From Aureispira sp964404215 (GTDB lineage Bacteria; Bacteroidota; Bacteroidia; Chitinophagales; Saprospiraceae), in assembly GCA_964404215.1 (NCBI GenBank), contig CAYOJF010000007.1, positions 1 through 64,000 of the forward strand: a DNA stretch of 64,000 bases, in the 5' to 3' direction. Position 1 is the stretch's first letter. Every line of letters begins with the position of its first letter. The notes under the pieces are model-generated. The model was not told the DNA's origin and searched no databases. It was given only the letters and a program-made list of their open reading frames with translations. The position numbers and the translations under genes are program-made. Positions 17,777 through 26,258 of this stretch are shown here, in pieces.

Positions 17777-17852
17777 AGGAGCTAAGCACTTTTGAAGTGC
17801 TTAGCTCCTAACTTCATCAAGTTACTATTGATCATCAAGGTATTTAATCCTT
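17777..17852. repeat. Perfect 15-bp hairpin plus 28-base dispersed repeat
   Basis: AGGAGCTAAGCACTT (17777-17791) and its perfect complement (17795-17809) form a hairpin with loop TTG. At 17825-17852 lies an inverted copy (27 of 28) of the segment at 12835-12862. The hairpin lacks a T run, so it is better read as part of a dispersed repeat than as a terminator, although it lies between two convergent genes. Confidence 0.6.
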
Positions 17853-17883
17853 AATTCGCATTAAAGCAAGATACTCTTAGATA

Positions 17884-19161
17884 TTACCTATTCTTCTTCG
17901 TTTTTTTATTTTTCTTTTTCCTGCCATATTTCTGATTGTTCTCCTCTGCCTGTTTGATTTCGAGCTCAATCATTTTCTTCCAACTTACACCTTTGGTATC
18001 TTTCGTATTGTCCACAATATGTTCGTATTCGATTCTATCAATATGCAATCGCTCGATCAATTGACCTAGGTAGCTTTCTATTTCTTTCAATACAGGACGT
18101 TCTTCTTGACTACAGAAAGAAATGGCATACCCCTTACGCATACCACGCCCTGTACGACCTACACGGTGGACATAGTTTTCTGAAGGCTCTGGCATATCAT
18201 AGTTGACAACATGGGTAACATCTGGTATATCAATTCCTCGAGCAGAAACATCTGTAGCCACCAAAATACGTACTTCATTTGCTCGGAATGCTCCCAGTAT
18301 TTTGGAACGTGCATTTTGGTCTTTGGCTCCATGTATCGCCAACGCTGGAATATCAACCCTTTCCATTGCGGCAGCCACTCGTTCGGCTCGTACTCTGGTT
18401 CGGACAAACACCAGTACTTTTGCTTTCTTATTTTCTCGATAGAGTCTCTCTAAGAAAAATCGTTTATCATCCATTTCTATAAAAGCAACTTGATGATGCA
18501 CACTCCTAGCGACAGGGTTATTAGGAGATATTTGGATACGAATCGCATTACTTCGTACTAGAGAATAGGCTGTTTTTTTGATCTCTTTATTAATAGTAGC
18601 GGAAAAGAAAAGTGTCTGTCTACGCTTGGGCAAATGACGTAATACATCTCTAATGTCCTTCACAAAACCTAAATCTAGCATATGATCCGCCTCATCCAAT
18701 ACCAATATTTCAATACGGTGTAATCGCAAATGTCCCTGATGATGCAAATCAAACATTCTACCAGGAGTAGTCACCAATATATCAGCTCCTTCTTCTAGCT
18801 GTGCAATTTGAGGGGCTTGATCTACTCCACCATACATAGACATAGCTTTGACCAAGGTATGTCTTGACAAATCATTGATTACTTTTGTAATCTGATTCGC
18901 TAACTCGTGTGTGGGAACCATTATCAAACACTTGATTCCATCTTTGCGGCGGGCTGTTTTTTTGTAGCTATGAACTTTATGGATAATAGGAATAGCAAAT
19001 GCAGCTGTTTTCCCCGTTCCTGTTTGTGCTATAGCCAATACATCCTCCCCTTTCAGAATGGATGGAATGGTCTTATACTGTATATCTGTTGGGCGATTCA
19101 ATCCCATTTTAGATAAATTTTCCTTTATTTCAGGTTCTATATTATAATCATCAAATTTCAT
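17884..19161 (-). CDS. DEAD-box ATP-dependent RNA helicase
   Basis: 425 aa with all core motifs in order: Q motif (PTDIQYKTIP), motif I AQTGTGKT, Ia PTHELA, TPGR, motif II DEAD (VLDEADHMLDLG), motif III SAT, VLVFVRT, then ATDVSARGIDIP, and motif VI HRVGRTGR. It lacks the DbpA RNA-binding domain; the end is a Lys-rich tail (KYGRKKKNKKTKKNR), as in RhlE-type proteins. It would unwind short RNA duplexes in ribosome assembly or RNA turnover. The start at ATG 19161 places MKFDDYNIEPEI before the Q motif, the usual length. A 200-base spacer separates it from the divergent apbC. Confidence 0.92.
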   Translation of the reverse strand: MKFDDYNIEPEIKENLSKMGLNRPTDIQYKTIPSILKGEDVLAIAQTGTGKTAAFAIPIIHKVHSYKKTARRKDGIKCLIMVPTHELANQITKVINDLSRHTLVKAMSMYGGVDQAPQIAQLEEGADILVTTPGRMFDLHHQGHLRLHRIEILVLDEADHMLDLGFVKDIRDVLRHLPKRRQTLFFSATINKEIKKTAYSLVRSNAIRIQISPNNPVARSVHHQVAFIEMDDKRFFLERLYRENKKAKVLVFVRTRVRAERVAAAMERVDIPALAIHGAKDQNARSKILGAFRANEVRILVATDVSARGIDIPDVTHVVNYDMPEPSENYVHRVGRTGRGMRKGYAISFCSQEERPVLKEIESYLGQLIERLHIDRIEYEHIVDNTKDTKGVSWKKMIELEIKQAEENNQKYGRKKKNKKTKKNR

Positions 19162-19330
19162 AAAATCATTGCGTTTCTTCTAGCAAGGCTTTTCCTCATA
19201 GAGGATATAGGCGGTCACTTATTATCTTATTTTTGTAATAAATAGCACAGAGACTCAACCAGGGGGCAAAGCTTTGTGTTCGTTACGCAAAGGTACATAG
19301 AATTCTTATTCAAATCTAATTATAAATTTG

Positions 19331-19338
19331 TATCTTTG
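19331..19338 (+). promoter_or_regulatory. Probable -7 box of apbC
   Basis: TATCTTTG fits TAnnTTTG and lies 23 bases before the ATG at 19362. No TTTG is found about 19 bases upstream. Confidence 0.4.
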
Positions 19339-19361
19339 GTATTACCAATAAAAAACAATTC

Positions 19362-20471
19362 ATGAATATAGATAAGCAATCAATTATAACGGCATTGAGA
19401 ACCGTCAAAGACCCTAATACAGGTCAAGACATCATTGCCAGCAAAATGGTAGAAGGCCTAGAGGTAAAAGGCAATGATATTAGTTTCACTATTGTCGTTC
19501 CTTCAGTCAAGTCTCCTGTCAAGAATCAGTTAACCTTTTCGTGCATAGGAGCAGTCAATTCTGTTTATCCTGATGCTGAAGTACACATTCATGCTAGAGC
19601 ACAAGGATCTGACAACAAAACAAATACTCCTAACAACCCTATTCCACATATCAAAAATGTGATTGCGGTGGCTTCTGGAAAAGGAGGCGTAGGTAAATCT
19701 ACAGTAGCCGTTAATCTAGCCCTTAGCCTACAAAAGATGGGAATGTCTGTTGGGCTACTTGACTTAGACCTATATGGTCCTTCTGTACCTACTATGATGG
19801 GATTACAGGGTCAAAAACCAAGCATTAGAGAGTTGCACGGAAAAGCAAAACTTATTCCTATTGAAAAATATGGAATCCCAACCATGTCTGTCGGTTATAT
19901 TATAGAGCCCGAACAAGCAGTAGTTTTAAGGGGCCCTCGTTTAGGTGGTATTGTAAAACAATTCTTTCAAGAATGTTTATGGCCACAACTTGATTTCTTA
20001 ATCTTGGACTTACCTCCTGGGACAGGAGACGTCCAACTCACACTTATTCAGACCGTTCCGATCACAGGTGCTGTCATGGTAACTACACCACAACAAGTGG
20101 CTTATGCCGATGCGATAAAGGGAATGAATATGTTCCGCTTGGAGAATGTAAAGGTGCCGATTTTGGGTGTGGTAGAAAACATGTCTTGGTTCACCCCTAA
20201 AGAATTACCTGATAATAAATACTATATTTTTGGAGAAGGAGCTGGCAAACGTCTTGCTAAAGAAGCTAACACGGTTCTTCTTGGTCAAGTGCCTATTGTA
20301 CAGGGTATACGAGAAGGAGGTGATGCCGGGCTTCCTGCCGCTTGGGGAGAAGATGATATTTCTCGGGATGCCTTCGAAAATATTGCTAAAAATGTATTGC
20401 GTCAAGTCAGTATTCGTAATGAAATGATGCAACCTACTTCTATTGTTAATACGACTAAAGACTTTGGATAA
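19362..20471 (+). CDS. apbC: Mrp/ApbC Fe-S cluster carrier P-loop ATPase
   Basis: 369 aa. Residues 1-80 are a MIP18/DUF59 domain (LRTVKDPNTGQDI). The P-loop NTPase follows with the deviant Walker A VASGKGGVGKST (103-114), LLDLDLYGPSVP and LPPGTGDVQLTL. The Mrp/NBP35 family carries and transfers [4Fe-4S] clusters in the cytoplasm. The usual C-x-x-C of cluster-binding members is not seen: the segment reads VVENMSWFTPKE, where many homologues have MSYF-x-C-x-x-C. It is followed one base later by a NifU-type gene, which fits a Fe-S assembly unit. Confidence 0.9.
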   Translation: MNIDKQSIITALRTVKDPNTGQDIIASKMVEGLEVKGNDISFTIVVPSVKSPVKNQLTFSCIGAVNSVYPDAEVHIHARAQGSDNKTNTPNNPIPHIKNVIAVASGKGGVGKSTVAVNLALSLQKMGMSVGLLDLDLYGPSVPTMMGLQGQKPSIRELHGKAKLIPIEKYGIPTMSVGYIIEPEQAVVLRGPRLGGIVKQFFQECLWPQLDFLILDLPPGTGDVQLTLIQTVPITGAVMVTTPQQVAYADAIKGMNMFRLENVKVPILGVVENMSWFTPKELPDNKYYIFGEGAGKRLAKEANTVLLGQVPIVQGIREGGDAGLPAAWGEDDISRDAFENIAKNVLRQVSIRNEMMQPTSIVNTTKDFG

Positions 20472-20472
20472 A

Positions 20473-20730
20473 ATGACAAATAAAGAACAAATATTGGCTC
20501 GTGTAGAGGAAGCATTAGAAACCATTCGTCCTCACCTAGAAACTGATGGCGGCGATCTTGAGATCGTAGAGCTGACCGATGACATGGTTCTGAAATTCAA
20601 ATGGTTAGGCAACTGTGAAACTTGCTCCATGAGTACAATGACCATGAAAGGAGGAATAGAACATACCATCAAAACTAAAGTCCCAGAAATACATGCCGTA
20701 GAAGCCATTAATGGCTTATTTATTAGTTAG
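20473..20730 (+). CDS. NifU C-terminal-domain Fe-S scaffold
   Basis: 85 aa from the ATG at 20473. An in-frame ATG at 20443 lies inside apbC and would add a non-conserved stretch. The protein matches the NifU C-terminal (Nfu) domain: VEEALETIRPHLETDGGDLEIVEL, then LGNCETCSMSTMTMKGGIEHTI, where C-x-x-C binds a [4Fe-4S] cluster between two subunits. It probably works with the adjacent ApbC/Mrp in Fe-S cluster assembly or delivery. Length is normal for stand-alone Nfu proteins in Bacteroidota. Confidence 0.92.
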   Translation: MTNKEQILARVEEALETIRPHLETDGGDLEIVELTDDMVLKFKWLGNCETCSMSTMTMKGGIEHTIKTKVPEIHAVEAINGLFIS

Positions 20731-20779
20731 AGCCTCGCTCTATTATCACCATATTCATTTTTACTAAATTCCCTCCCTT

Positions 20780-21427
20780 ATGCCTAATCAGTCTTATATA
20801 CTCATTTGCATAGCTGCCCTATTATTGATAGTAGGATGTGGTGACACCGATACCAACCCCGAAACTGAAGTAAAGAAAACCGCAGTTTCTGACGAAAAGG
20901 TACCTTCTATATATGTCATTGCAGGTGATTATCACGAAATGTGGTTAGGAGTCAATCAAAATCAGATAACAGGAGTCTACCAAAGTTTAGATGCAAATAA
21001 CCAAAGTTGCTTTTTCTTTTTTGAAGGGACCATTGGAGAAAATAACCCTATCTCTGTTGATTGTTACAATCCAATGACAACCGCTCCTCCTATTCATGGG
21101 GAATTCAAAATTATGGGGGAACAAATGTTTGCGAAACTTGCTCAATCTCCTAGCGATGGTTGTGTTGCTGAATTATCAGATGATATAGGACACGCTATAT
21201 TACTTGATTTGCAGCACGAATGGAAAGCAATTCGTGTAGTAGAGAAAGAATCTCCTATATTTGAATCGGATATGCAAGGATTGGAATTAGGGGACAGAGT
21301 TTCCAAAGGAACACCTATTGCCATCAAAGAATATAAAGGCGAATGGATGCGTGTTGATGTCCCATCTATGGGGTATGAAGACGGATGGATACATCGTTCC
21401 ATGGTCTTTCCATTATTGGATATGTAA
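20780..21427 (+). CDS. Lipoprotein with C-terminal SH3-like segment
   Basis: 215 aa. Lipobox IVGC (Cys20) followed by GDTDTN, so an acidic +2 context that favours the outer membrane in Bacteroidota. The centre (residues 45-130) is beta-rich with aromatic residues and two Cys that could form a disulphide. The last about 60 residues (IRVVEKESPIFESDMQG...GEWMRVDV...GWIHRSMV) resemble a bacterial SH3 (SH3b) module of the kind that binds peptidoglycan. No enzyme domain. Followed within 16 bases by the lectin-domain gene. Confidence 0.7.
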   Translation: MPNQSYILICIAALLLIVGCGDTDTNPETEVKKTAVSDEKVPSIYVIAGDYHEMWLGVNQNQITGVYQSLDANNQSCFFFFEGTIGENNPISVDCYNPMTTAPPIHGEFKIMGEQMFAKLAQSPSDGCVAELSDDIGHAILLDLQHEWKAIRVVEKESPIFESDMQGLELGDRVSKGTPIAIKEYKGEWMRVDVPSMGYEDGWIHRSMVFPLLDM

Positions 21428-21443
21428 TATCAAAATATTATTT

Positions 21444-22277
21444 ATGAGAGCTACTATATACTTCTTTCTGTTACTTTTTTTCACGCAATTAGAGTTTGGA
21501 TTCGCTCAGTGTGCTGATACTAGTAATATCTATACTTTTTCTTATAATGGTACCAACTATGAATTGGTACGTGAAAATAAAAATTGGTCTGATGCCGCTG
21601 CCTGTGCAGTAGCTAGAGGAGGACAATTAGCCATTATTGATGACAGTCTAGAACAAATCGCTATCTATACCGAAATCAGTACCAATGCAGCCATTACAGC
21701 TAGTAATACAGTGGCACCTGATGGTGGTGGAGCTTCCTATATTTGGTTAGGGGGAAATGATTTTGCAGTGGAAGGTAACTGGGTCTGGGATGGCAATGGA
21801 GATAGCCTAGGAGTCCAGTTTTGGCAAGGAACAAGAACAGGTAATGCCGTAGGCAATCAATATAATAATTGGGGAAACGAACCAGATGATTTTGGGACTT
21901 TAGGACAAGATGGTTTAGGACTTGCGATTACAAACTGGCCACTAGGCGTAGCCAGCCAATGGAATGATATCAGAGCTACTAATACGATCTATTATTTGAT
22001 CGAATATGCCCCTATCCTACCTATTTTTTCTACTCCTTCATCTTCATCTTCTGTTAGAGCATATCCTAACCCTACCAATGGTCAGATTACATTGCAAGAC
22101 CTTCCTAGTGACTTAGATGCCATTCAGGTATACAATGTTTTGGGTGAAAGGGTATTGCAAACCACTACTATCAACAACGAAGAGCTATCCTTGGAACATC
22201 TAGAAGCAGGAATTTATTTTTTAAATATTCGCTTCAATGACCATAGTCATCAAATAATAAAAATCCATAAAAAGTAA
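21444..22277 (+). CDS. Secreted C-type lectin-fold protein with T9SS sorting domain
   Basis: 277 aa from the ATG at 21444, which gives a signal peptide (IYFFLLLFFTQLEFGFAQ). Residues about 25-190 are a C-type lectin-like domain: YELVRENKNWSDAAACAVARGGQLA, AYIWLGG-type strand (SYIWLGGNDFAVEGNWVW), NNWGNEPD and WNDI. These are the WIGL, EPN-like and WND signatures, so Ca2+-dependent carbohydrate binding is possible. The C-terminal about 75 residues (VRAYPNPTNGQITL ... GIYFLNI ... IIKIHKK) are a type A T9SS sorting domain. A cell-surface or secreted adhesin-like protein is the best guess. Confidence 0.85.
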   Translation: MRATIYFFLLLFFTQLEFGFAQCADTSNIYTFSYNGTNYELVRENKNWSDAAACAVARGGQLAIIDDSLEQIAIYTEISTNAAITASNTVAPDGGGASYIWLGGNDFAVEGNWVWDGNGDSLGVQFWQGTRTGNAVGNQYNNWGNEPDDFGTLGQDGLGLAITNWPLGVASQWNDIRATNTIYYLIEYAPILPIFSTPSSSSSVRAYPNPTNGQITLQDLPSDLDAIQVYNVLGERVLQTTTINNEELSLEHLEAGIYFLNIRFNDHSHQIIKIHKK

Positions 22278-22278
22278 T

Positions 22279-22725
22279 ATGTCTCTCCCCAAAATACTTC
22301 TATTAAATGGTCCTAACCTTAATCTGTTAGGAAAAAGAGAGGTTTCCATTTATGGCGATCAATCTTTTGAAGACTACTTTCAACAACTCCAAATAAAATT
22401 TCAATCACAACTAGATTTATACTACTATCAAAGTAATACGGAAGGTCAACTCATTGACCGATTGCATGAGGTTGGATTTAGCTTCGATGGTATTGTATTC
22501 AATGCTGGTGCTTACACCCACACCTCACTTGCCTTAGCCGATGCTATAGCAGGTATACAGACTCCTGTAGTTGAAGTACATATTTCCAATGTTTTTGCTA
22601 GAGAAACAATAAGACACCATAGTTATATTGCAGCACAATGCGTAGGGAGTATTAGTGGCTTTGGATTGTATAGCTATGAAGCTGCTTTGCAGTTTTTCTT
22701 AAATCAGATGACTAACTCTGAATAG
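22279..22725 (+). CDS. aroQ: Type II 3-dehydroquinate dehydratase
   Basis: 148 aa, the family length. Signatures: LLLNGPNLNLLGKREVSIYG at the N-terminus (catalytic Tyr in IYG and Arg in KRE), QSNTEGQLID, FNAGAYTHTS, and VEVHISNVFARETIRHHSYIA with the catalytic His, then G-x-I-x-G-F-G. It removes water from 3-dehydroquinate in the shikimate pathway, as a cytosolic dodecamer. It starts one base after the lectin gene's stop and is immediately followed by a membrane protein gene; no other aro genes are near. Confidence 0.95.
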   Translation: MSLPKILLLNGPNLNLLGKREVSIYGDQSFEDYFQQLQIKFQSQLDLYYYQSNTEGQLIDRLHEVGFSFDGIVFNAGAYTHTSLALADAIAGIQTPVVEVHISNVFARETIRHHSYIAAQCVGSISGFGLYSYEAALQFFLNQMTNSE

Positions 22726-23322
22726 ATGGAAAACATTGTTTACCAAATAAAACATACTACTTGGAAATCCATTCTTTTCAAAGATCAGCAGTTTTGGGTC
22801 AGTACTACTCCACTCTTCAATTTAGAAATGTTTGAGAAACAGGAAGACCAAGATAGTACCCTTGTGTATGATATCAAAAGGATTTCTTCTATCTACTTCG
22901 AAGAAGATACTGATAAAATCAAAATCGCTTACAAAGACCAACAACTCAATAAACAAACTACTACGCTCCGATTTGACGATAAAACTCTTTCGAATGAAAT
23001 AGGGCATTATTTAGGCAAAAAAGCAGCTCTCCCTGTCCATATCAAAAAAGAAAATGAACCAAAATCCTTATTTTTTTTATTCCTCTATACTGTATTTATA
23101 GGATGGTTCACCTATATGCTCTACACACTAGATGACACCACTGAACTGATTAGTACAGAGCGTTCTATCAAAAATCAAAATAGAGGAGCTTTTCTCAAAA
23201 TTATTATAGATACTATTGGTCCAACTGGAGTTTTAATCATAGGTGGGAGTATTACCTTATTGCTTCTTTATGATTTGTATACTCGTATTGTAAGACCTAC
23301 ACGAGAAATCACCTACCACTAA
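22726..23322 (+). CDS. Hypothetical membrane protein with PH-like N-terminal region
   Basis: 198 aa, its ATG directly following the aroQ stop. Residues 1-105 are soluble and beta-rich (TTWKSILFKDQQFWV, IKIAYKDQQLNKQTTTLRFDD), recalling bacterial PH-like domains. Two membrane spans follow at about 113-133 and 162-184, separated by a polar loop. I do not recognise the family. The tight spacing suggests co-transcription with aroQ, but no functional link is apparent. Confidence 0.65.
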   Translation: MENIVYQIKHTTWKSILFKDQQFWVSTTPLFNLEMFEKQEDQDSTLVYDIKRISSIYFEEDTDKIKIAYKDQQLNKQTTTLRFDDKTLSNEIGHYLGKKAALPVHIKKENEPKSLFFLFLYTVFIGWFTYMLYTLDDTTELISTERSIKNQNRGAFLKIIIDTIGPTGVLIIGGSITLLLLYDLYTRIVRPTREITYH

Positions 23323-23326
23323 CAAA

Positions 23327-23354
23327 AAGAGACTACCTTATTAGGTAGCCTCTT
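23327..23354. terminator. Probable bidirectional terminator between convergent genes
   Basis: AAGAGACTACC (23327-23337) and GGTAGCCTCTT (23344-23354) pair 10 of 11 around loop TTATTA. It sits between the stop of the plus-strand membrane gene and the minus-strand START-like gene. T runs are weak on the plus side; on the minus side the hairpin is followed by TTTTTG. Confidence 0.55.
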
Positions 23355-23385
23355 GCTTAGTCTAGGGTTTAGTCTAAGTTGTTTT

Positions 23386-23985
23386 TTATTTCCCTTCCAA
23401 TAAATCACGCATTCCTTTTAGTGTGTCAAATGGTCCTTCTACAATGACAGAATTAACTACCCAATCAGGAACACTACCACCCAAATCTGCAACAGATTGT
23501 TGTTCGATTTTGATAGTTCCGTTTTTTAAATCCGTGAACTTCCAATGCCCTTTAGTACGTGGCACACGAACAATTCCTTGTTTATGTGGAATATAATCTG
23601 GCAAAGAACTCATCGTAATCAATACGACTCCTTCTGAAGGAGTGGTTTTGAGTGAACGAGTTACATTATCTCGGTCTGTTACTGGCCAAGGAGCATCTCC
23701 CAAATTATAAGTAATTATTTCTTTACTAGAAATATTCTTAATATTAGATACTTCAATACTTCTCTTCATAAATTTTTTACGCTTAACAGGATCCCAATAG
23801 GCATCTACTGCTTTCGCTAGTGTTGTTTTCACAATTACAGTGGCTCGGTACTCTTTAGTACTCCAACCTTTGATAAAACGTGTTTTCACTTTAATGCCTT
23901 CTTTATCTTTGGCATCAGTCCATTTTTGAGCAGTAACTTGAGTAGCTAATAATAGAAGTAAAAGGGAGAATAATGGTAGTTTCAT
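23386..23985 (-). CDS. Exported START/SRPBCC-domain protein
   Basis: 199 aa. Signal peptide at 1-19 (LLLLLLATQVTAQ). The remaining 180 residues match the START-like lipid-binding fold seen in bacterial polyketide-cyclase/START proteins: KVKTRFIKGWSTKEYRATVIVKT, then APWPVTDRDNVTRSL, the hallmark PWP-x-x-D-RD of START-domain proteins, then GHWKFTDLKNGTIKIEQQSVADLGGSVPDWVVN and a C-terminal helix (PFDTLKGMRDLL). Likely binds a hydrophobic ligand in the periplasm. Single gene, convergent with the membrane gene. Confidence 0.85.
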   Translation of the reverse strand: MKLPLFSLLLLLLATQVTAQKWTDAKDKEGIKVKTRFIKGWSTKEYRATVIVKTTLAKAVDAYWDPVKRKKFMKRSIEVSNIKNISSKEIITYNLGDAPWPVTDRDNVTRSLKTTPSEGVVLITMSSLPDYIPHKQGIVRVPRTKGHWKFTDLKNGTIKIEQQSVADLGGSVPDWVVNSVIVEGPFDTLKGMRDLLEGK

Positions 23986-24218
23986 GGATAATGGTTGTAA
24001 GAATTTAGGTAGTTAATTTAATATATATGGTGTTTTCGTTGGAATCAAATAGAGTACCATTTTACTATTTATAACGGTATTTTTTAATCTTTATTTAAAC
24101 ATTTATTTAAAATAATTGTAAAAAGCCATTTTTAGGGAACTAATCTGCAAAAATCAACAAATAGTTACCCCTGTTCTAAAATAAACGGACTCCTATACTT
24201 TTTCTACGAGAAGTTGTT

Positions 24219-24226
24219 TAATTTTG
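24219..24226 (+). promoter_or_regulatory. Probable -7 box for the pseudouridine synthase gene
   Basis: TAATTTTG fits TAnnTTTG and lies 20 bases before the ATG at 24247. The -33 region is not clear. Confidence 0.4.
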
Positions 24227-24246
24227 CAGAAAGAAAAACAAGAAAA

Positions 24247-24975
24247 ATGAGCTTACTAAAACATTATAATGTTCCTATTATATACGAAGACAATCATCTA
24301 ATCGCTGTCAACAAACCAGCAGGTTGGTTGGTACAAGGAGATGAAACAGGAGATATTCCCGTTTCGGAGTATGTGAAGGAATATATCAAAAAAAGATACA
24401 ATAAACCAGGTGACGTTTTCCTTGGAATTATTCACCGATTGGATAGACCCGTATCGGGAGTCGTTTTATTTGCTAGAACAAGTAAAGCCTTGACACGTAT
24501 GAATAAGTTGTTTCAAGATAGGATGGTTGAAAAACGCTATGTAGCAGTAGTAGAAAGACGTCCAGAAGAACTAGAAGGAAAATTAGTTCATTATTTATCG
24601 AAAGATAAAGACCGTAATGTCACTAGAGCATTTGAAAGCAAACGTTACAAAAGTGCCAAACGAGCAGAACTAGATTACAAATATCTAGGAGGACTAGCCG
24701 ATCATCATTTATTACAAGTCAATCCTACAACAGGACGCTCTCACCAGATTAGAGTACAGCTTTCTAAAATGGGTACCGTTATTAGAGGAGATAAAAAATA
24801 TGGTGCTGCCCATTTCAATACTGATAGAGGAACCATTCATCTACACTCTTACCAGCTTTCTTTTATTCACCCTGTGAAGAAAGAACCTGTCTTGATTGAA
24901 GCTGACCTTCCCGAAAAAGATCAAGTTTGGCAAATGTATAGCCACTTGATTCCCTATGGGGAAACTGACTTCTAG
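24247..24975 (+). CDS. RluA family pseudouridine synthase
   Basis: 242 aa from the ATG at 24247; a TTG 33 bases upstream is in frame but overlaps the likely promoter. The catalytic Asp lies in HRLDRPVSGVVLFARTSKA (motif II). The sequence also has VNKPAGWLVQ, RYVAVVE and NPTTGRSHQIRVQL (motif III with the conserved Arg). It lacks the N-terminal S4 domain of RluC/RluD, so it is of the short TruC/RluA group that modifies tRNA or rRNA uridines. Target cannot be decided from sequence alone. Confidence 0.9.
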   Translation: MSLLKHYNVPIIYEDNHLIAVNKPAGWLVQGDETGDIPVSEYVKEYIKKRYNKPGDVFLGIIHRLDRPVSGVVLFARTSKALTRMNKLFQDRMVEKRYVAVVERRPEELEGKLVHYLSKDKDRNVTRAFESKRYKSAKRAELDYKYLGGLADHHLLQVNPTTGRSHQIRVQLSKMGTVIRGDKKYGAAHFNTDRGTIHLHSYQLSFIHPVKKEPVLIEADLPEKDQVWQMYSHLIPYGETDF

Positions 24976-25009
24976 ATAAGAATATCATAGAAGAAGAAAT
25001 AGGGTTGAA

Positions 25010-26182
25010 ATGGAAAAAGAAGCCACTAAATTACTACAAATAAACAAAGTGCTATGGATTATTTCTATAGCACTTCTTTTTCATGTTGTCTTGAGTTACA
25101 ACTTATGGTTTCCGATCAGCAGGACTTATCCAGAAGTTCCTTTCTTTAAGAGTATGCCGTTATCTTTCGGACTGATAGGTACTAGCGTTCTATCTACGCT
25201 TTTTTTATTAGGGTTTGTGCTAGGCAGTTTTTTTGAATCTATACGAAAACAAAGCTATCTTCTTGGCTTTGCTTGTTTTGTCCTTCTCTTGTCAGAGGAT
25301 TTCAATCGACTACAAGTATGGCTCTTTATTTATTTAGGACTATTCGGGAGTGTTTTATGGCGACACAAAAAACCTTTGCCTTCAGCCATCCTATCAAATT
25401 TTCAATTCATCATTGCAGTAGTTTATTGTTGGACAGGAGTCCAAAAAATCAACCTCCCATTTACCTTAGATGTATATCCGTGGCTAATGGGTATTTTTGA
25501 ATGGACTAAACCACTGGAACATTATACCTCATTGGGCTATGGAATAGGCCTATTTGAAATACTGATTGGAGTAGGTTTTTTCATTCGTAAAACACAGCAC
25601 CTCTCTGTCATTCTAACTACTCTCCTACATGGTGGCATTTTAATTCTATTGATTGGTGACAACTATTGGAATACGATTGTTTATCCTTGGAATGTGAGTA
25701 TGGTTGGATTAGTTTGGATTCTATTTTGGAAACAAGAAGAGGGTATTATTAATCACTCTAAACGCCCCAATCTAGTGATTATAGGTCTTTTTGGAATCTT
25801 TCCGATTTTTGACTTTGGCAACTATTGGGTCCATGAACTTTCCTTTGGGATGTATTCAGGAGTGGCAATTGAAGGGGACTTATATTTTGAAGATAATTCT
25901 GAAACAGACTGCCTTCCTGCTATATTAGATTCTAAATTACTCTATCAGTCCGAAACAGAATCTGCTCTATCTCTAGACGACTGGGGAATGCAAAACCTAA
26001 ATATACCTCCTATTAGTACTGCTGGCAGTTTTGAACATGCTGCAAAAGTTTTTTGTAAATGTTTATCCGAAAACAATGTTCGTGGAGGAATTGAACTCTC
26101 TATTCCTTATCGTTGGCAAGACAAAGATACCGTCTATCAAATCCCCTGTGAAGTATTGCTTCAACAGGATACAAAAAACTAG
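25010..26182 (+). CDS. Polytopic membrane protein, HTTM/DoxX-like
   Basis: 390 aa. About eight hydrophobic segments fill residues 15-265, with the segment IAVVYCWTGVQKINLPF (W-x-G-x-x-K) typical of HTTM/DoxX-type four-helix modules. A soluble C-terminal part (about 270-385) has several Cys (DCLPAI, VFCKCLSE, IPCEVLL) and would lie outside the membrane. I do not recognise a characterised homologue. It follows the pseudouridine synthase by 34 bases and may be co-transcribed with it. Confidence 0.7.
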   Translation: MEKEATKLLQINKVLWIISIALLFHVVLSYNLWFPISRTYPEVPFFKSMPLSFGLIGTSVLSTLFLLGFVLGSFFESIRKQSYLLGFACFVLLLSEDFNRLQVWLFIYLGLFGSVLWRHKKPLPSAILSNFQFIIAVVYCWTGVQKINLPFTLDVYPWLMGIFEWTKPLEHYTSLGYGIGLFEILIGVGFFIRKTQHLSVILTTLLHGGILILLIGDNYWNTIVYPWNVSMVGLVWILFWKQEEGIINHSKRPNLVIIGLFGIFPIFDFGNYWVHELSFGMYSGVAIEGDLYFEDNSETDCLPAILDSKLLYQSETESALSLDDWGMQNLNIPPISTAGSFEHAAKVFCKCLSENNVRGGIELSIPYRWQDKDTVYQIPCEVLLQQDTKN

Positions 26183-26258
26183 TTATCCTACTCAAATTAC
26201 CTTTCGTTTCATCTTTTTGATGTATTTTTGAGTTTTGTAGCCATCAATATCTAAGACC

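Noticed and set aside
17777..17809. Perfect hairpin as the terminator of the TM2 gene
   Set aside because: The stem is excellent but there is no T run on either strand, and the arm is shared with the repeat at 12.8 kb. It is listed as a repeat instead.
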